From positions 19,514,592-19,578,591 of the forward strand of contig OZ025242.1 in NCBI GenBank assembly GCA_964019155.1: a stretch of DNA of 64,000 nt. Direction: 5' to 3'. Below, piece after piece: positions 12,396 to 25,148 of this stretch. Position 1 is the stretch's first letter. Every line of letters begins with the position of its first letter. A program made the translations under genes and the position numbers. The notes below the pieces were generated by a model. The model did not search any database. It had not been told where the DNA came from and saw nothing but the letters and a program-made list of their open reading frames with translations. Source of the stretch: Osedax fenrisi. Taxonomy: Eukaryota > Annelida > Polychaeta > Sabellida > Siboglinidae.

Positions 12396-12807
12396 TTAAT
12401 TTTGCTTGGATATATGGTCCGGATTCAGTACCTCTATAAACTTGTTTGAGATGTTCCTACTACTGCAAGCTGATACCAGTCTTAACATTTTAATGAGCGA
12501 CATATTATTATCAAGTATATACCAGTTATATGGATCGAATAGGTTTAACTTCAAAATAAGTGCATAGAATAAATTCATCTGATAATGTTTCCGATGAATT
12601 TCTTCCGATGGTGGAGTGTATAGTCGCCGCGTTATCTATGCTGTATCTTCCATATATCTCCTTGTGATCCAATTCGCTGAATAACTCGCCATCTACCGTA
12701 TCTAAATCGCTACCGTTATTCGAGAATATTTCTTCGTCGACGTGTCCTACATTTCTACTAATCGTATTACGATTTATATTCGTTGAATCATCTTTATTAT
12801 TGTACAT
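12396..12807 (-). CDS. Minus-arm ORF, copy C'1
   Basis: Same two frames as C1 (ATG at 12807 to 12526; MNLFYAL 12578 to 12396), with the same residues, as expected if the C body was copied. Confidence 0.35.
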
Positions 12808-12849
12808 TTCATTGTTAACAATAGTTATATATATATATATATATTATAT

Positions 12850-13648
12850 TAATATTAATATTGTCTTTGATGTACGTAACGATTCAATTGAAGATACGGT
12901 AAATAGAAAATAAAATGAATGTGAAACGAGTAAACATACAAATTTAATTCCTATAAAAGATTTAAAGAGATTATCGACATTGTTATCAAATTTAGCGAAT
13001 AATAATTTACCAACAAATCGAGATTTAGTATCGAATGAAAACAAAATAGAAAATGATAACGACGATTTTCAAAAACTAGCTAAATCATTGAACTCTATAC
13101 CATACGAAGAACTCGATATTATAAGGTAGATAATATCAAAGGCAAATAATAAAAGATACGGGGATACATTAGATAGTCCACGAGATGATTGTAAAGAAAC
13201 GCATACGAATAAGAAACGAAGAATAAATGAACAAAGAAGAGAAGGTGATATTTCAGCGATATTTGAAAATATAATTAACAATGAAATGTAAAATAATAAA
13301 GATGATTCAACGAATATAAATCGTAATACGATTAGTAGAAATGTACACGTTGACGAAGAAATATTCTCGAATAACGATAGCGATTTAGACACGGTAGATG
13401 GCGAGTTATTCAGCGAATTGGATCACAAGGAGATATAAGGAAGAGACAGTATAGCGAACTCGGCGACTACATACTCCACTATCGGCCTACCAGTGTTCGT
13501 TTCGTTAGACAGCGATCTAGAAGACATCAATTCCGTTAGAGAAGAAGCATCCAATAGGAAAATATTAGAATTGATATCTACGGTAAGTTGCGAATCTATT
13601 CTGAGCGATCTGAACGATACTACTATGAAGAATTATTCGCTATCATAA
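12850..13648 (+). pseudogene. Plus-strand acidic gene family, copy C'1 (most degraded)
   Basis: Four in-frame stops: 12911, 13127 (IIR-stop-IIS, a CAG to TAG change unique to this copy), 13289 and 13436. It also has a Leu to Pro change in the LDSLRDD segment. The family stop is at 13646-13648. Confidence 0.6.
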
Positions 13649-13860
13649 TACAACAGATCACCTTATACACAGATATTTAAAATAACAAAGAAACTTGATC
13701 TCGCAATCTAAAACAAAATACTTTATACTATAATTGTATATATATATATATATAAATTATATATAAATATACACATAAATATAGATTGACGTTTGGTGTC
13801 AGCTAAGATGAGCGAACCGAATAGAATACAGAAAATAAATATCCTTAAAAAAAGCATTGG

Positions 13861-13899
<39 letters not shown>

Positions 13900-13902
<3 letters not shown>

Positions 13903-16010
13903 TGTTCATTCTAGAGCTATCCAGATACCCAAATTGGGTAGTGCCCTAATTTTGTGGGTAGCTGCCCTAAATATATGATTATATGGATTAAGTTTAATTA
14001 TTAAGTTATTATTAATATAATTGTAATATCATGAATTAAAAGTGTTATATCTCTAATTATAGGAATATATTATTTAATAAATGTCAGTTTTTCAATGAAT
14101 ATTTATAAAATGACGATTAAATGTGTTATTATTATTCTATTATTATTTAAGTAATACAATAATGAAGAATTTATTATTTAATAAATAGCATATTTTTAAT
14201 AAATATTTATATAATGACGATTAAATGTATTATTATTTAAGTTTTAATTATTGAAGCATTTATTATTTAATAAATGACAGATTTTCAATAAATATTTAAA
14301 TCCATCAAAGGATTTAAATATTTATAATTACAAAATGGCGATTAAATGCATTATTATTATTCTATTATTATTTAAGTATTAAAATAATGGAGAATATGAA
14401 TAACTTCTGTCATAACATTAGGATAAATTCATTATTTTTCAAATAATGGCGAATATATACTATTTTCCCTTTGTTATATCTGTTTGATATTTTATATAAA
14501 CACACAATTTAGATTCAAATACAAATTAAATATGAAATATGATAATAAACTGCTTGAACTATATTTAGAATAATCTATTTTTAGATTGGGTAGCAAATTC
14601 ACTACCCAAAATGAAAATTGGGTAGCAAACTTTAAATATTGGGTAGTGAATTTGCTACCAATTTATATTTATAATGATATATGAAAATTAATTCAATAAT
14701 TATTTTTATTCCAATTCTTTTTTTCCCAATATATATAAATCATGTGATTGATTTATTTAAAATCGTAATTTTAATATATTTATTCAAAATCCTATTTTAA
14801 AACGTAATATTAAAGTGATATTGTAGATATTAAAAACCATCAAAATATAAAAATAATGAAACATTTAATCACCAATATTATTAATAAGTTCACTGTTTTT
14901 TATATACATAATAATTACACGGTATACTTTTTAAATTTATTATAATTTAATTTTTTAATTTAAAATTATTATGATTATCATAATGATATTAATATTCAAT
15001 ATTTAATAATATTATATTATTATATTAATATCCCACTTATCATAATTATTATTCCTATATATAATATATAATGTTTAAAAGATAAAGTCATAAATATTAT
15101 GTATTATACTACTTATTAGTTAGTATATATATTGCATTTAAAATCAACCATACTGAGTACGTACTGCAGGTTGATACATGAGCATGACATATTTTATATT
15201 GATTTTATTATGATAAAATTGGTATCACTGGAAAGCTAATTAAATTATATAATACAATTCATATTATGTTTTTTTTTAAATTTATATTTAAACAAAAGTT
15301 ATTAACAAAAATGTGCAAATAAATTATTACATTTTAATAATAAATAAAATTATAATATACATTCTAATTAATTCTTTATATTATGACATTAAAATATCTT
15401 ATACAAATTATATATAATAATGTGTATCAGTATAATATAATAATATTAATATAGATATAGGTATTTTTGTATATTTTAATATACCTACCTATAAGTATTA
15501 TACCTACCTTTTTACAATATACCAATATACCTACCTATTTATAAGTATGATATATTATATATCAATATTATAACTTTTAGACTTCATAATTTTCAATAAT
15601 TTAACTTTTAGACTACCTAATTTTCAATATTATAATATATCGACAACCTAATTTTCAATATTATAAATACTCTACGATCAAATTTTTAATATCTAAATAT
15701 CTCATGAATCAAATGTTGAGGAGATTGAATATAACAATAATTATTTGATATAATTGTATCAGAATTACAATTTGTAAATCATTTAATTGTAAACGAATAA
15801 TAAGTAATCGAATCGAATACTTATTTTGCTATTTATTTACATTGCCTCAGGATTTAAGCGTCCATCTAATATATCATTTATCATAAATGTATTTATAAAT
15901 ACATGGCAAAATTACCCAAATATGTCATCCTATATTTTACTTAGTAAAATATATTTAAATGCCCTATACTCATTTTTTTTTGGTAGCTGCCCTGAAACCT
16001 AGAATGAACA

Positions 16011-16013
<3 letters not shown>
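13900..16013. mobile_element. Non-autonomous DNA transposon with TIRs, copy 2
   Basis: 2114 bp with the same termini as copy 1 and only a handful of substitutions from it. It lies at the same place in the (TA)n tract, so it was duplicated with the unit rather than inserted separately. Confidence 0.85.
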
Positions 16014-16049
<36 letters not shown>

Positions 16050-17047
16050 CTGGAAGAAAATATACATTTTATCAGGAAAAAATCAGAACTGATAGAAAAT
16101 CGTTTTGTATTTCAATTATATAATATTGGCCCAAAATTATGAAATTATTATTTTAATATGATAAATATTAAAAAATAGTATCACTTTTAAAAAATACGTC
16201 AACACAAGTTTTTAGAGTTTTACTAATTTTTTTTAAAATTGTTTATTTATTATTATTTCTTATTTTATTGAATATTTTTATATTTCTATTTTATTTTTAT
16301 ATTTATACTCTTTTGTATTATTATTTCAACTAATTACTATTTTATATGTTGTTTAATAATGATGAAATTTGAATATGAAATTATGAGTACAGTAAAAAGT
16401 ATATATTAATGACATTATACTTTAATTAAATCAATACATCATATACTAATATGGTTATTTAAATTAAAATTGTGCTTCAATATAATTAATCGATTTTAAA
16501 TTTGGATTAATGATATGAATATCGTGCAGTATTGCATTCAATCGATGAGAGTGTTTGACTTAATGGATATGACTTTGCTTTTTTTAGTTTGCATGGGTTA
16601 TATAATTAACATTGAAAATATGTTATTATTGTGGCAAGTGTAGCTATGATTATAGTGTATTGTTTATTGGGTCATGCTCATCTTTTTTTGTTTCAAACTT
16701 GCAAAATGTATTATCTTACTCATCCCTAGTTTTTGTTACAAATTTTAAATTTATTTATAAAAATTATTTTTTTAATTTTGTGTTTTTAAGTTTTATAATA
16801 CTTATATTTTACCATTACACTTTGAATACAATCTCCATAGTTAATAGTTTTATTACTATACTCATACATTTTTTTTTCAACGGATGATCATAAGCTTTGC
16901 TTAAATATGTATCCGATTTCTTATCCCAAATTATGAATTATATATATATATATAATGAATGCGTATTTTCTATTTATAAATAGAGACAATCCTGGAAAAT
17001 TATATAATGACTAAACAATATAGGTATATATAAGTATACGTATTATT

Positions 17048-17106
<59 letters not shown>

Positions 17107-17199
17107 ATGAATGCGTATTTTCTATTTATAAATAGAGACAATTCTGGTAAATTATATAATGACTAAACAATATAAGTATATATAAGTATACGTATTATT

Positions 17200-17241
<42 letters not shown>

Positions 17242-17416
17242 TACACAGGTAGACAATAATAATACTATATATATATAGAAAATACTAATAATCAAAACAT
17301 AGGAAATTGTATTACTAAGCAATTAGATAATATTACTTAGATAATTCTACTTATAATTTGTTATCAATATAATATATTACACAATTTATATTTATATAAT
17401 TTCTAAAACATAAAAT

Positions 17417-17834
17417 TTATTTTTGCTTGGATATATGGCCCGGATTCAGTACCTCTATAAACATGTTTGAGAGGATCATACTACTGCAAGCTGATATCAG
17501 TATTAACATTTTAAGGAGAAATACATTTTTATCAACTATATACCAGTTATATGGATCGAATAGGTTTAACTTTAAAATAAGTGCAGAGAATAAATTCATC
17601 TGACAATGTTTCCGATGAATTTCTTCCGATGGTGGAGTGTGTATTCGACGCGCTCTCTATGCTGTCTCTTCCATATATCTCCTTGTGATCCAATTCGTTG
17701 AATAACTCGCCATCTACCGTATCTAAATCGCTATTGTTATTCGAGAATATTTCTTCATCGACCTGTCCTATATTTCTACTAATCGTATTACGATTTATAT
17801 TCGTTGAATCGTCTTTTTTATTTTTACATTTCAT
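17417..17834 (-). CDS. Minus-arm ORF, copy D1a
   Basis: Because of a small indel the start is an earlier ATG (17834), giving MKCKNKKDDS instead of MYNNKDDS. The frame then follows the family to 17547. The MNLFSAL frame is open from 17599 to 17417. Confidence 0.35.
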
Positions 17835-17846
17835 TGTTAACAATAG

Positions 17847-18662
17847 TTATATATATTTTATATTAATATTAATATTGTGTTTGATGTACGTAATGATTCA
17901 ATTGAAGATACGGTAAATATAAAATCAAATGAATATGAAACGAGTAAACATACAAATTTAATTCCTATAAAAGATTTAAAGAGATTATCGACATTGTTAT
18001 CAAATTTAGCGAATAATGATTTACCAACAAATCGAGATTTAGTATCGAACGAAAATAAAATAGAAAATGATAACGATGATTTACAAAAACTAGCAAAATC
18101 ATTGAACTCTATACCGTACGAAGAACTCGATATTATAAGGCAAATAATATCAAAGGCAAATAATAAAAGATACGGGGATACATTAGATAGTCTACGAGAT
18201 GATTGTAAAGAAACGTCTACGAATAAGAAACGAAAAATAAATGAACAAAGAAGAGAAGGTGATATTTCGGCGATATTTGAAAATATAGTTACCAATGAAA
18301 TGTAAAATAAAAAAGATGATTCAACGAATATAAATCGTAATACGATTAGTAGAAATGTACACGTCGACGAAGAAATATTCTCGAATAACGGTAGCGATTT
18401 AGATACGGTAGATGGCGAGTTATTCAGCGAATTGGATCACAATGAGATATATGGAAGAGACAGCATAGAGAACGCGACTACTACACACTCCACCATCTGC
18501 CTACCAGAGTTCGTTTCGTTAGACAGCGATCTAGAAGATATCGATTCCGCTAGCGAAGAAGCATCCAATAGGACAATGTTAGAATTGATATCTACGGTAA
18601 GTTGTGAATCTATTCTAAGCGATATGATCGATACCACCATGAAGAATCCTTCTCTTTCTTAA
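17847..18662 (+). pseudogene. Plus-strand acidic gene family, copy D1a (most intact N-terminal part)
   Basis: The only type open upstream of the family core: it reads FDVRNDSIEDTVNIKSNEYE then the core, with no stop until the TAA at 18303 (after TNEM). After that it is open to the family end at 18660-18662. A single nonsense codon therefore separates this type from a continuous frame of about 260 codons. It has no ATG at its start, so an upstream exon or decay must be assumed. Confidence 0.6.
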
Positions 18663-19692
18663 TACAACAGATCACCTTATGCACAGATATTTAAAACAAC
18701 AAAGAAACTTGATCTCGCAATCTACCAAAATATACTTTAAACTATAATTGTATATATATACACATTTATATATATATATATATATTTATAAATGTAGAAC
18801 ATATGAATATAGTGCCTTTAAACCTACGTGTACATTCAAAATAACTTGTTAATTATTATATAAAAACTATAATTTAAGGATCGGCGTTACGTTCATGTTA
18901 TTTATTATCAAACAAATTAATTGTTATTAAAATATGCAAATATAATTATTTATCTTAAAAAATATGTATAATTTGTATTTCAAAAGTAACTATTAATGCC
19001 TAAAATACATATTATAAACATACCTCTGTAAAAAAAAGTGATGTGAAATATTTAGTAAATTATTTAATTCAATTTTTGTTACCTTATCATTATTATCAGA
19101 GAATATAAAATTAGAGATTATAATACATATAAATGTAATCTACATATTAACATTTTGTTTGGTTATATAATACTCAATCGTAAAAGTTTCGACTTTTTAG
19201 TATATCCATTTTTTATAATTTAGTAAACATAAAATAAAACTAATACTTCAGTATTATTCTAATCAGAAGCTTATATCACTGGTTTTTTTCTATTTTTATG
19301 CAATATATAAAACCCAATAGATTTTGTTTCCTTGTATGACTCTTTATAATGATGTAGAATATATACATAATATATAGAAAATATAAAGTTAGGCTATTGA
19401 ATAATGTAATATAAATATATATAATGTATAGATACAATTATTTTCAAAATCAGGCATACAAATATGTTTATTATTTGTAGAATAAACATTGATTAACGTA
19501 TAGGTAACCTACTTGATAAGCGAGAATGATAGGGACATAATATTAATACATTTGAATTTTATATAGGTTATAACAAACATACAAATTACCTTTTTTTTAT
19601 ATAAAATCTCAAAAGTTAACGGTGTTCAAGTAGAACACAAATTCCCTATCTTTTACATGTAACGACGCAAATGTAACCCCAGAACTTGTAAG

Positions 19693-19696
<4 letters not shown>

Positions 19697-19767
<71 letters not shown>
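19697..19767. repeat. Complex (TA)n tract in D1
   Basis: TA runs interrupted by TATTATA. The homologous tracts at 38371-38453 and 42848-42929 are longer. It separates the long B-type tail from the MSEPNRI block. Confidence 0.85.
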
Positions 19768-19774
<7 letters not shown>

Positions 19775-19801
19775 AATATAGATTGACGATTGGTGACTAA
19801 G

Positions 19802-19966
19802 ATGAGCGAACCTAACAGAATACATAAAATAAATATCTTCAAAAATGCGTTGGATTATATACATTACTTGGATATCATTTATCGTAAAATAAACCTATTT
19901 ATACATATATATATATACATATATGTATATATATATTATTTAAAGTTTACTGATAGTGTAACTTAA
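19802..19966 (+). CDS. Short conserved ORF MSEPNRI, D1a form (54 aa, doubtful)
   Basis: Starts MSEPNRIHKINIFKNAL and continues DYIHYLDIIYRKINLF before entering TA-derived I/Y repeats. Relative to the A form, one base less after TTGGA gives a different, more protein-like second half. Three identical-type copies exist. No known family recognised. Confidence 0.3.
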   Translation: MSEPNRIHKINIFKNALDYIHYLDIIYRKINLFIHIYIYIYVYIYYLKFTDSVT

Positions 19967-20989
19967 ATACTGCATAATTTATGTTTAGAGCAAAACATCA
20001 TTCTCTGCCACCAAACTTACAGAATCTATTCAAGGTTAAGGCTTATGATAATCTAGTTCAGGGCTACAGTTGTGGAACAATTTAACAAAATATTTAGAAT
20101 TAAAAATAGTATATATGATTTAATTTAATACTAATTATAAAAAGGTTTTGATACATTTTTATGATGACAATTAACTTTTATTAATACCCAACTTGATAAA
20201 ATAGATAACTAATGATATTTATTATTTTTAATTATCACACTAATGATATTAATTGACCAATGATACTTTTTATATTGTTTTATTTTTATTATTTACATTT
20301 ATTTTATTTATTTGTTGACATAATATAAATTCTAAAAAACATTTTCATGTTCTCATGCATAATATAAAATTACACTCTTGACTTATTATAAAAAATATTA
20401 ATATAAAAAATTAATTACTTTTTAGTTTAATTTTTTTTAATTTTGTTGACATAATAAATTACCAACATATAAATTACCCAAACATATTTTACTCTTTTTC
20501 CATTTATGACTTAATATACAATTAATAACAACAACACATACTTTACATTCTTTTGACAACATATACAATTATGAAAATTTGAAATTTTGAATTATTATAA
20601 AATAATTGAAAAATAATTTATACTAATTAAATTTATTTTAGAGTATTAATTACAAAAATATTTGTTATTAGGTATTGGCTTATTATTGTGTATTATTGTA
20701 TTTATATTTGTATTTAAACTTTATATTTATTTACGTTTTGTCGAATTATTAATTTGTTTAAACAAATTTGTTTTAAGTATTTTATTTTATTTTATTTTAT
20801 ATGTCTTACTTTAAATTTTATTTATTACATGATGAATGACATTATGAGGAGTTTTTTAAAATGTATTCTATCGATTTTAATATTGTATTGTATTTATAAT
20901 AAAATATTACTATTATAACAAGTAATCTATTAGAATAACACATTTAATAATGTTAACTATATTTTATATTGTGTGTTTTTTATAAGGTA

Positions 20990-21244
20990 ATGGCTGATTT
21001 TTGTGTTAATGTGGATATGGTACGTATCGAGGAAATGGATATATTTGTAGTGAGAGGTAATTATTGTCAGTGTTCGTATTATAGAAACAAATATGATCCC
21101 TACGGCATTGGACCTGACGCACCCATATACTCGAAGTTGATACACCATCTATCCTCATTATTTTCAATTATTGTTGGCTATTCTGGATATAAATTTAATA
21201 ATTTAATATCTCTGATTTTTTATAAATGTATTATTCTAATATAA
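20990..21244 (+). CDS. Small ORF MADFCVNV (84 aa), copy 1
   Basis: ATG at 20990, preceded by a T-rich stretch and TATAAG. Residues 1-60 look like genuine protein, with balanced composition, less AT-biased codons (TCG, CCC TAC GGC, GAC GCA CCC) and a short cysteine pair (NYCQCSYYRNKYDPYG). After about residue 60 (SSLFSIIV...) it becomes hydrophobic and AT-driven, suggesting read-through into an intron. All three copies give the same protein. Function unknown; no family recognised. Confidence 0.45.
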   Translation: MADFCVNVDMVRIEEMDIFVVRGNYCQCSYYRNKYDPYGIGPDAPIYSKLIHHLSSLFSIIVGYSGYKFNNLISLIFYKCIILI

Positions 21245-21384
21245 AACTAATTAATTAAATTTGTATTGATAATTTTGTTATTATGTATATAACTTTTACT
21301 AATTTTAAATCTTAAAATTTTATTTTATCATATTTATTTTAATTTTACTTTTACTATAATGTTCTCCTCATAAATGTTATTTAG

Positions 21385-21456
21385 GAAAGTGAAACTGGTA
21401 AACGAATAGATAATCAACGTGCTTCTTCGTTTACCATGGTCATGCCTACATTATAA
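21385..21456 (+). CDS. Exon-like tail downstream of MADFC (23 aa), copy 1
   Basis: After TGTTATTTAG a frame reads ESETGKRIDNQRASSFTMVM then PTL and stop, with codon choice unlike the surrounding AT desert. It looks like a last exon. I could not find a donor in the MADFC ORF that joins it convincingly (GAG|GTAATT at 21057 gives an immediate stop), so linkage is inference. Confidence 0.35.
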   Translation, partial: ESETGKRIDNQRASSFTMVMPTL

Positions 21457-21660
21457 TTATATATATATATATATATATATATAATGAATACATATTTGCT
21501 ATTTATAAATAGAGTAAATCATAGTAAATTATATAATGACTAAACAATATAGGTATATATAAGTATACATATTATTAATAATAATTATAATTATATAATT
21601 ATGTTATATATATATATAAATTAAATATTGTACACATAATTTATATACATTATATATACT

Positions 21661-21767
<107 letters not shown>

Positions 21768-21916
21768 CATATAGGTAGAAAATAATAATACACAAAACAT
21801 AGGAAATAGTATTAATAAGAAATTAGATGATGTTACTTAGATAATTCTACTTATAATTTGTTATCAATATAATATATTACACAATTTATATTTATATAAT
21901 TTCTAAAACATAAAAT

Positions 21917-22330
21917 TTAATTTTGCTTGGATATATGGCCCGGATTCAGTACCTCTATAAACATGTTTGAGAAGATCATATTAATGCAAGCTGATATCAG
22001 TCTTAACATTTTAAGGAGCCACACATTATTATCAACTATATACCAGTTATATGGATCGAATAGATCTAACTTCAAAATAAGTGCAGAGAACAAATTCATC
22101 GGACAATGATTCCGATGAATTTCTTCCGATGGTGGAGTCTGTAGTCGCCGCGTTCTCTATGCTGTCTCTTCCATATATCTCCCTGTGATCCAATTCGCTG
22201 AATAACTCGCCATCTACCGTATCTAAATCTCTACCGTTATTCGAGAATATTTCTTCGTCGACGTGTACATTTCTACTAATCGTATTACGATTTATATTCG
22301 TTGAATCATATTTTTTATTGTATATTTCAT
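21917..22330 (-). pseudogene. Minus-arm ORF, copy D1b (start codon lost)
   Basis: The MYNNK ATG is ATA here (complement of 22321-22325), and the arm lacks the 3-nt GGA insertion seen in other minus arms. The MNLFSALILKLDLF frame is still open (22099 to 21917). Confidence 0.45.
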
Positions 22331-22379
22331 TGTTAACAATAGTTATATATATATTTTATATTAATATTAATATTGTCTT

Positions 22380-23159
22380 TGATGTACGTAACGATTCAAT
22401 TGAAGATACGGTAAATAGAAAATAAAATGAATATGAAACGAGTAAACATACAAATTTAATTCCTATAAAAGATTTAAAGAGATTATCGACATTGTTATCA
22501 AATTTAGCGAATAATGATTTACCAACAAATCGAGATTAAGTATCGAACGAAAATAAAATAGAAAATGTAACGACGATTTACAAAAACTAGCAAAATCATT
22601 GAACTCTATACCGTACGAAGAACTCGATATTATAAGGCAAATAATATCAAAGGCAAATAATAAAAGATACGGGGATACATTAGATAGTCTACGAGATGAT
22701 TGTAAAGAAACACATACTAATAAGAAACGAAGAATAAATGAACAAAGAAGAGAAGGTGAAATTTCGGCGATATTTGAAAATATAGTTAACAATGAAATGT
22801 ACAATAATAAAGATGATTCAATGAATATAAATCGTAATACGATTAGTAGAAATGTACACGACGACGAAGAAATAATCTCGAATAACGATTGCGATTTAGA
22901 TACGGTAGATGGCGAGTTATTCAGCGAATTGGATCACAAGGAGATATATGGAAGAGACAGCATAGAGAACGCGACTACTACACACTCCACCATCGGCCTA
23001 CCAGAGTTCGTTTCGTTAGACAGCGATCTAGAAGATATCGATTCCGCTAGCGAAGAAGCATCCAATAGGAGAATATTATAATTGATAGATACGGTAAGTT
23101 GTGAATCTATTCTGAGCGAAATGATCGATACCACCATGAAGAATTCTTCGCTATTTTAA
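22380..23159 (+). pseudogene. Plus-strand acidic gene family, copy D1b
   Basis: TAA at 22423 and at 22537 (NRD-stop), then a one-base deletion near 22568 (AAAATGTAACG for AAAATGATAACG). From 22599 the frame is open through MYNNKDDS to a TAA at 23079, as in A units. The family stop is at 23157. Confidence 0.6.
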
Positions 23160-24380
23160 TACAACAGATCACCTTATGCACAGATATTTAAAACAACAAA
23201 GAAACTTGATCTCGCAATCTAAAACAAAATACTTTATACTATAATTGTATATATATATATATAAATTATATATAAATAAACACATAAATATAGATTGACG
23301 TTTGGTGACAGCTAAGATGAGCGAACCTAACAGAATACATAAAATATATATCCTTAAAAAAAAGCATTGGATTGTATATATATATATATATAATATATAT
23401 ATTATATATATATATACATATTTCTGGAAGAAAATATACATTTATCAGGAAAAAATCAGAACTGATAGAAAATCGTTTTGTATTTCAATTATATAATATT
23501 GGCCCAAAATTATGAAATTATTATTTTAATATGATAAATATTAAAAAAATAGTATCACTTTTAAAAAATACGTCAACAAATATTTTTAGAGTTTTACTAA
23601 TTTTTTTTAAAATTTGTTATTTATTACTATTTCTTATTTTATTGAATATTTTTATATTTCTATTTTATTTTTATATTTATACTCTTTTGTATTATTATTT
23701 CAACTAATTACTATTTTATATGTTGTTTAATAATGATGAAATTTGAATATGAAATTATGAGTACAGTAAAAAGTATATATTAATGACATTATACTTTAAT
23801 TAAATCAATACATCATATACTAAATATGGTTATTTAAATTAAAATTGTGCTTCAATATAATTAATCGATTTTAAATTTGGATTAATGATATGAATATTGT
23901 GCAGTATTGCATTCAATCGATGAGAGTGTTTGACTTAATGGATATGACTTGGCTTTTTTTAGTTTGCATGGGTTATATAATTAACATTGAAAATATGTTA
24001 TTATTGTGGAAAGTATAGCTATGATTGTAGTGTATTGATTATTAGGTCATGCTCATATTATGTTGTTTCAAACTTGCACAATTTATTATATTATTCATCC
24101 ATAGTTTTTGTTACAAATTTTAAATTTATTTATAAAAATTATTTTTTTAATTTTGTGTTTTTAAGTTTTATAATACTTATATTTTACCATTACACTTTGA
24201 ATACAATCTCCATAGTTAATAGTTTTATTACTATACTCATAATTTTTTTTTCAACGGATGATCATAAGCTTTGCTTCAATATGTATCCGATTTCTTATCC
24301 CAAATTATGAATTATATAAATATATAATGAATGCGTATTTGCTATTTATAAATAGAGAAAATTCTGGTAAATTATATATT

Positions 24381-24400
24381 GACTAAACAATTGTTTAGTC
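24381..24400. repeat. 20-bp palindrome, A2
   Basis: Same perfect palindrome as in A1. Confidence 0.85.
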
Positions 24401-24587
24401 ATATATTAATATAGGTATATATAAGTATACGTATTATTAATAATATATATATATATATATTAATAATACACAGGTAGACAATAATAATACTATATATATA
24501 TATATATCTATATAGAAAATACTAATAATCAAAACATAGCAAATTGTATTACTAAGAAATTAGATAATATTACTTAGATAATTCTAC

Positions 24588-25065
24588 TTATAATTTTTTA
24601 TCAATATAATATATTACACAATATATATTTATATAATTTCTAAAATATAAAATATAATTTAGCTTGGATATATGGTCCGGATTCAGTACCTCTATAAACA
24701 TGTTTGAGAAGATCATACTACTGCAAGCTGATATCAGTCTTAACTTTTTAAGGAGATACACATTATTATCAACTATATACCAGTTATATGGATCGAATAG
24801 GTTTAACTTTAAAATAAGTGCAGAGAATAAATTCATCTGACAATGTTTCCGATGAATTTCTTCCGATGGTGGAGTGTGTAGTCGCCATGTTCTCTATGCT
24901 GTCTCTTCCATATATCTCCTTGTGATCCAATTCGTTGAATAACTCGCAATCTACCGTATCTAAATCGCTACCGTTATTCGAGAATATTTCTTCGTCGTCG
25001 TGTCCTACATTTCTACTAATCGTATTACGATTTATATTCGTTGAATCATCTTTATTATTGTACAT
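24588..25065 (-). CDS. Minus-arm ORF, copy A2
   Basis: The ATG at 25065 opens the acidic frame to 24784. The second frame (24836 to 24588, 82 aa) differs from A1 by one residue (LLKK for LLKM), a change shared with A3. Confidence 0.4.
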
Positions 25066-25148
25066 TTCATTGTTAACAATAGTTATAACTATATATATAT
25101 ATATTTTATATTAATATTAATATTGGCTTTGATGTACGTAATGATTAA

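Larger units (their letters stand above)
11021..16047 (+). repeat. Monomer C'1 (D-type head fused to C-type body)
   Basis: The head has the D-specific tandem duplication of the ATGAATGCGTATTTTC segment (near 11927 and 12070), as in D1 (near 16954 and 17108). From about 12180 on it matches C1, including the transposon at 13900. It occurs only in higher-order copy 1. Unequal crossover between C and D explains it. Confidence 0.85.
19931..21456 (+). repeat. D-specific 1.5-kb segment, copy 1
   Basis: Not related to other monomer sequence. An exon-like patch of higher GC is at about 19989-20034 (R-A-K-H-H-S-L-P-P-N-L-Q-N-L-F-K, preceded by TTTAG and followed by GTTAAG). Positions 20110-20960 are AT-rich with no gene. 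Then come the MADFC ORF and the exon-like tail, ending at TGCCTACATTATAA, where the half-head begins. Confidence 0.8.

Noticed and set aside
17858..18295. Minus-strand 145-aa frame (MVTIFSNIAEISPSLL...), repeated in most units
   Set aside because: It is the antisense of the plus-strand acidic frame, starts at non-ATG codons, and gives a Ser/Phe/Leu-rich product typical of such shadows. It is often open where the sense frame has stops, so it was not dismissed lightly, but sense composition is far more protein-like.
18437..18640. Minus-strand 67-aa frame (MVVSIISLRIDS...) opposite the acidic C-terminal part
   Set aside because: Antisense shadow of the D/E/S-rich sense frame; same in all units.
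20957..21148. Minus-strand frame opposite MADFC
   Set aside because: Shadow with no ATG-based or compositional support; the plus frame explains the codon pattern.
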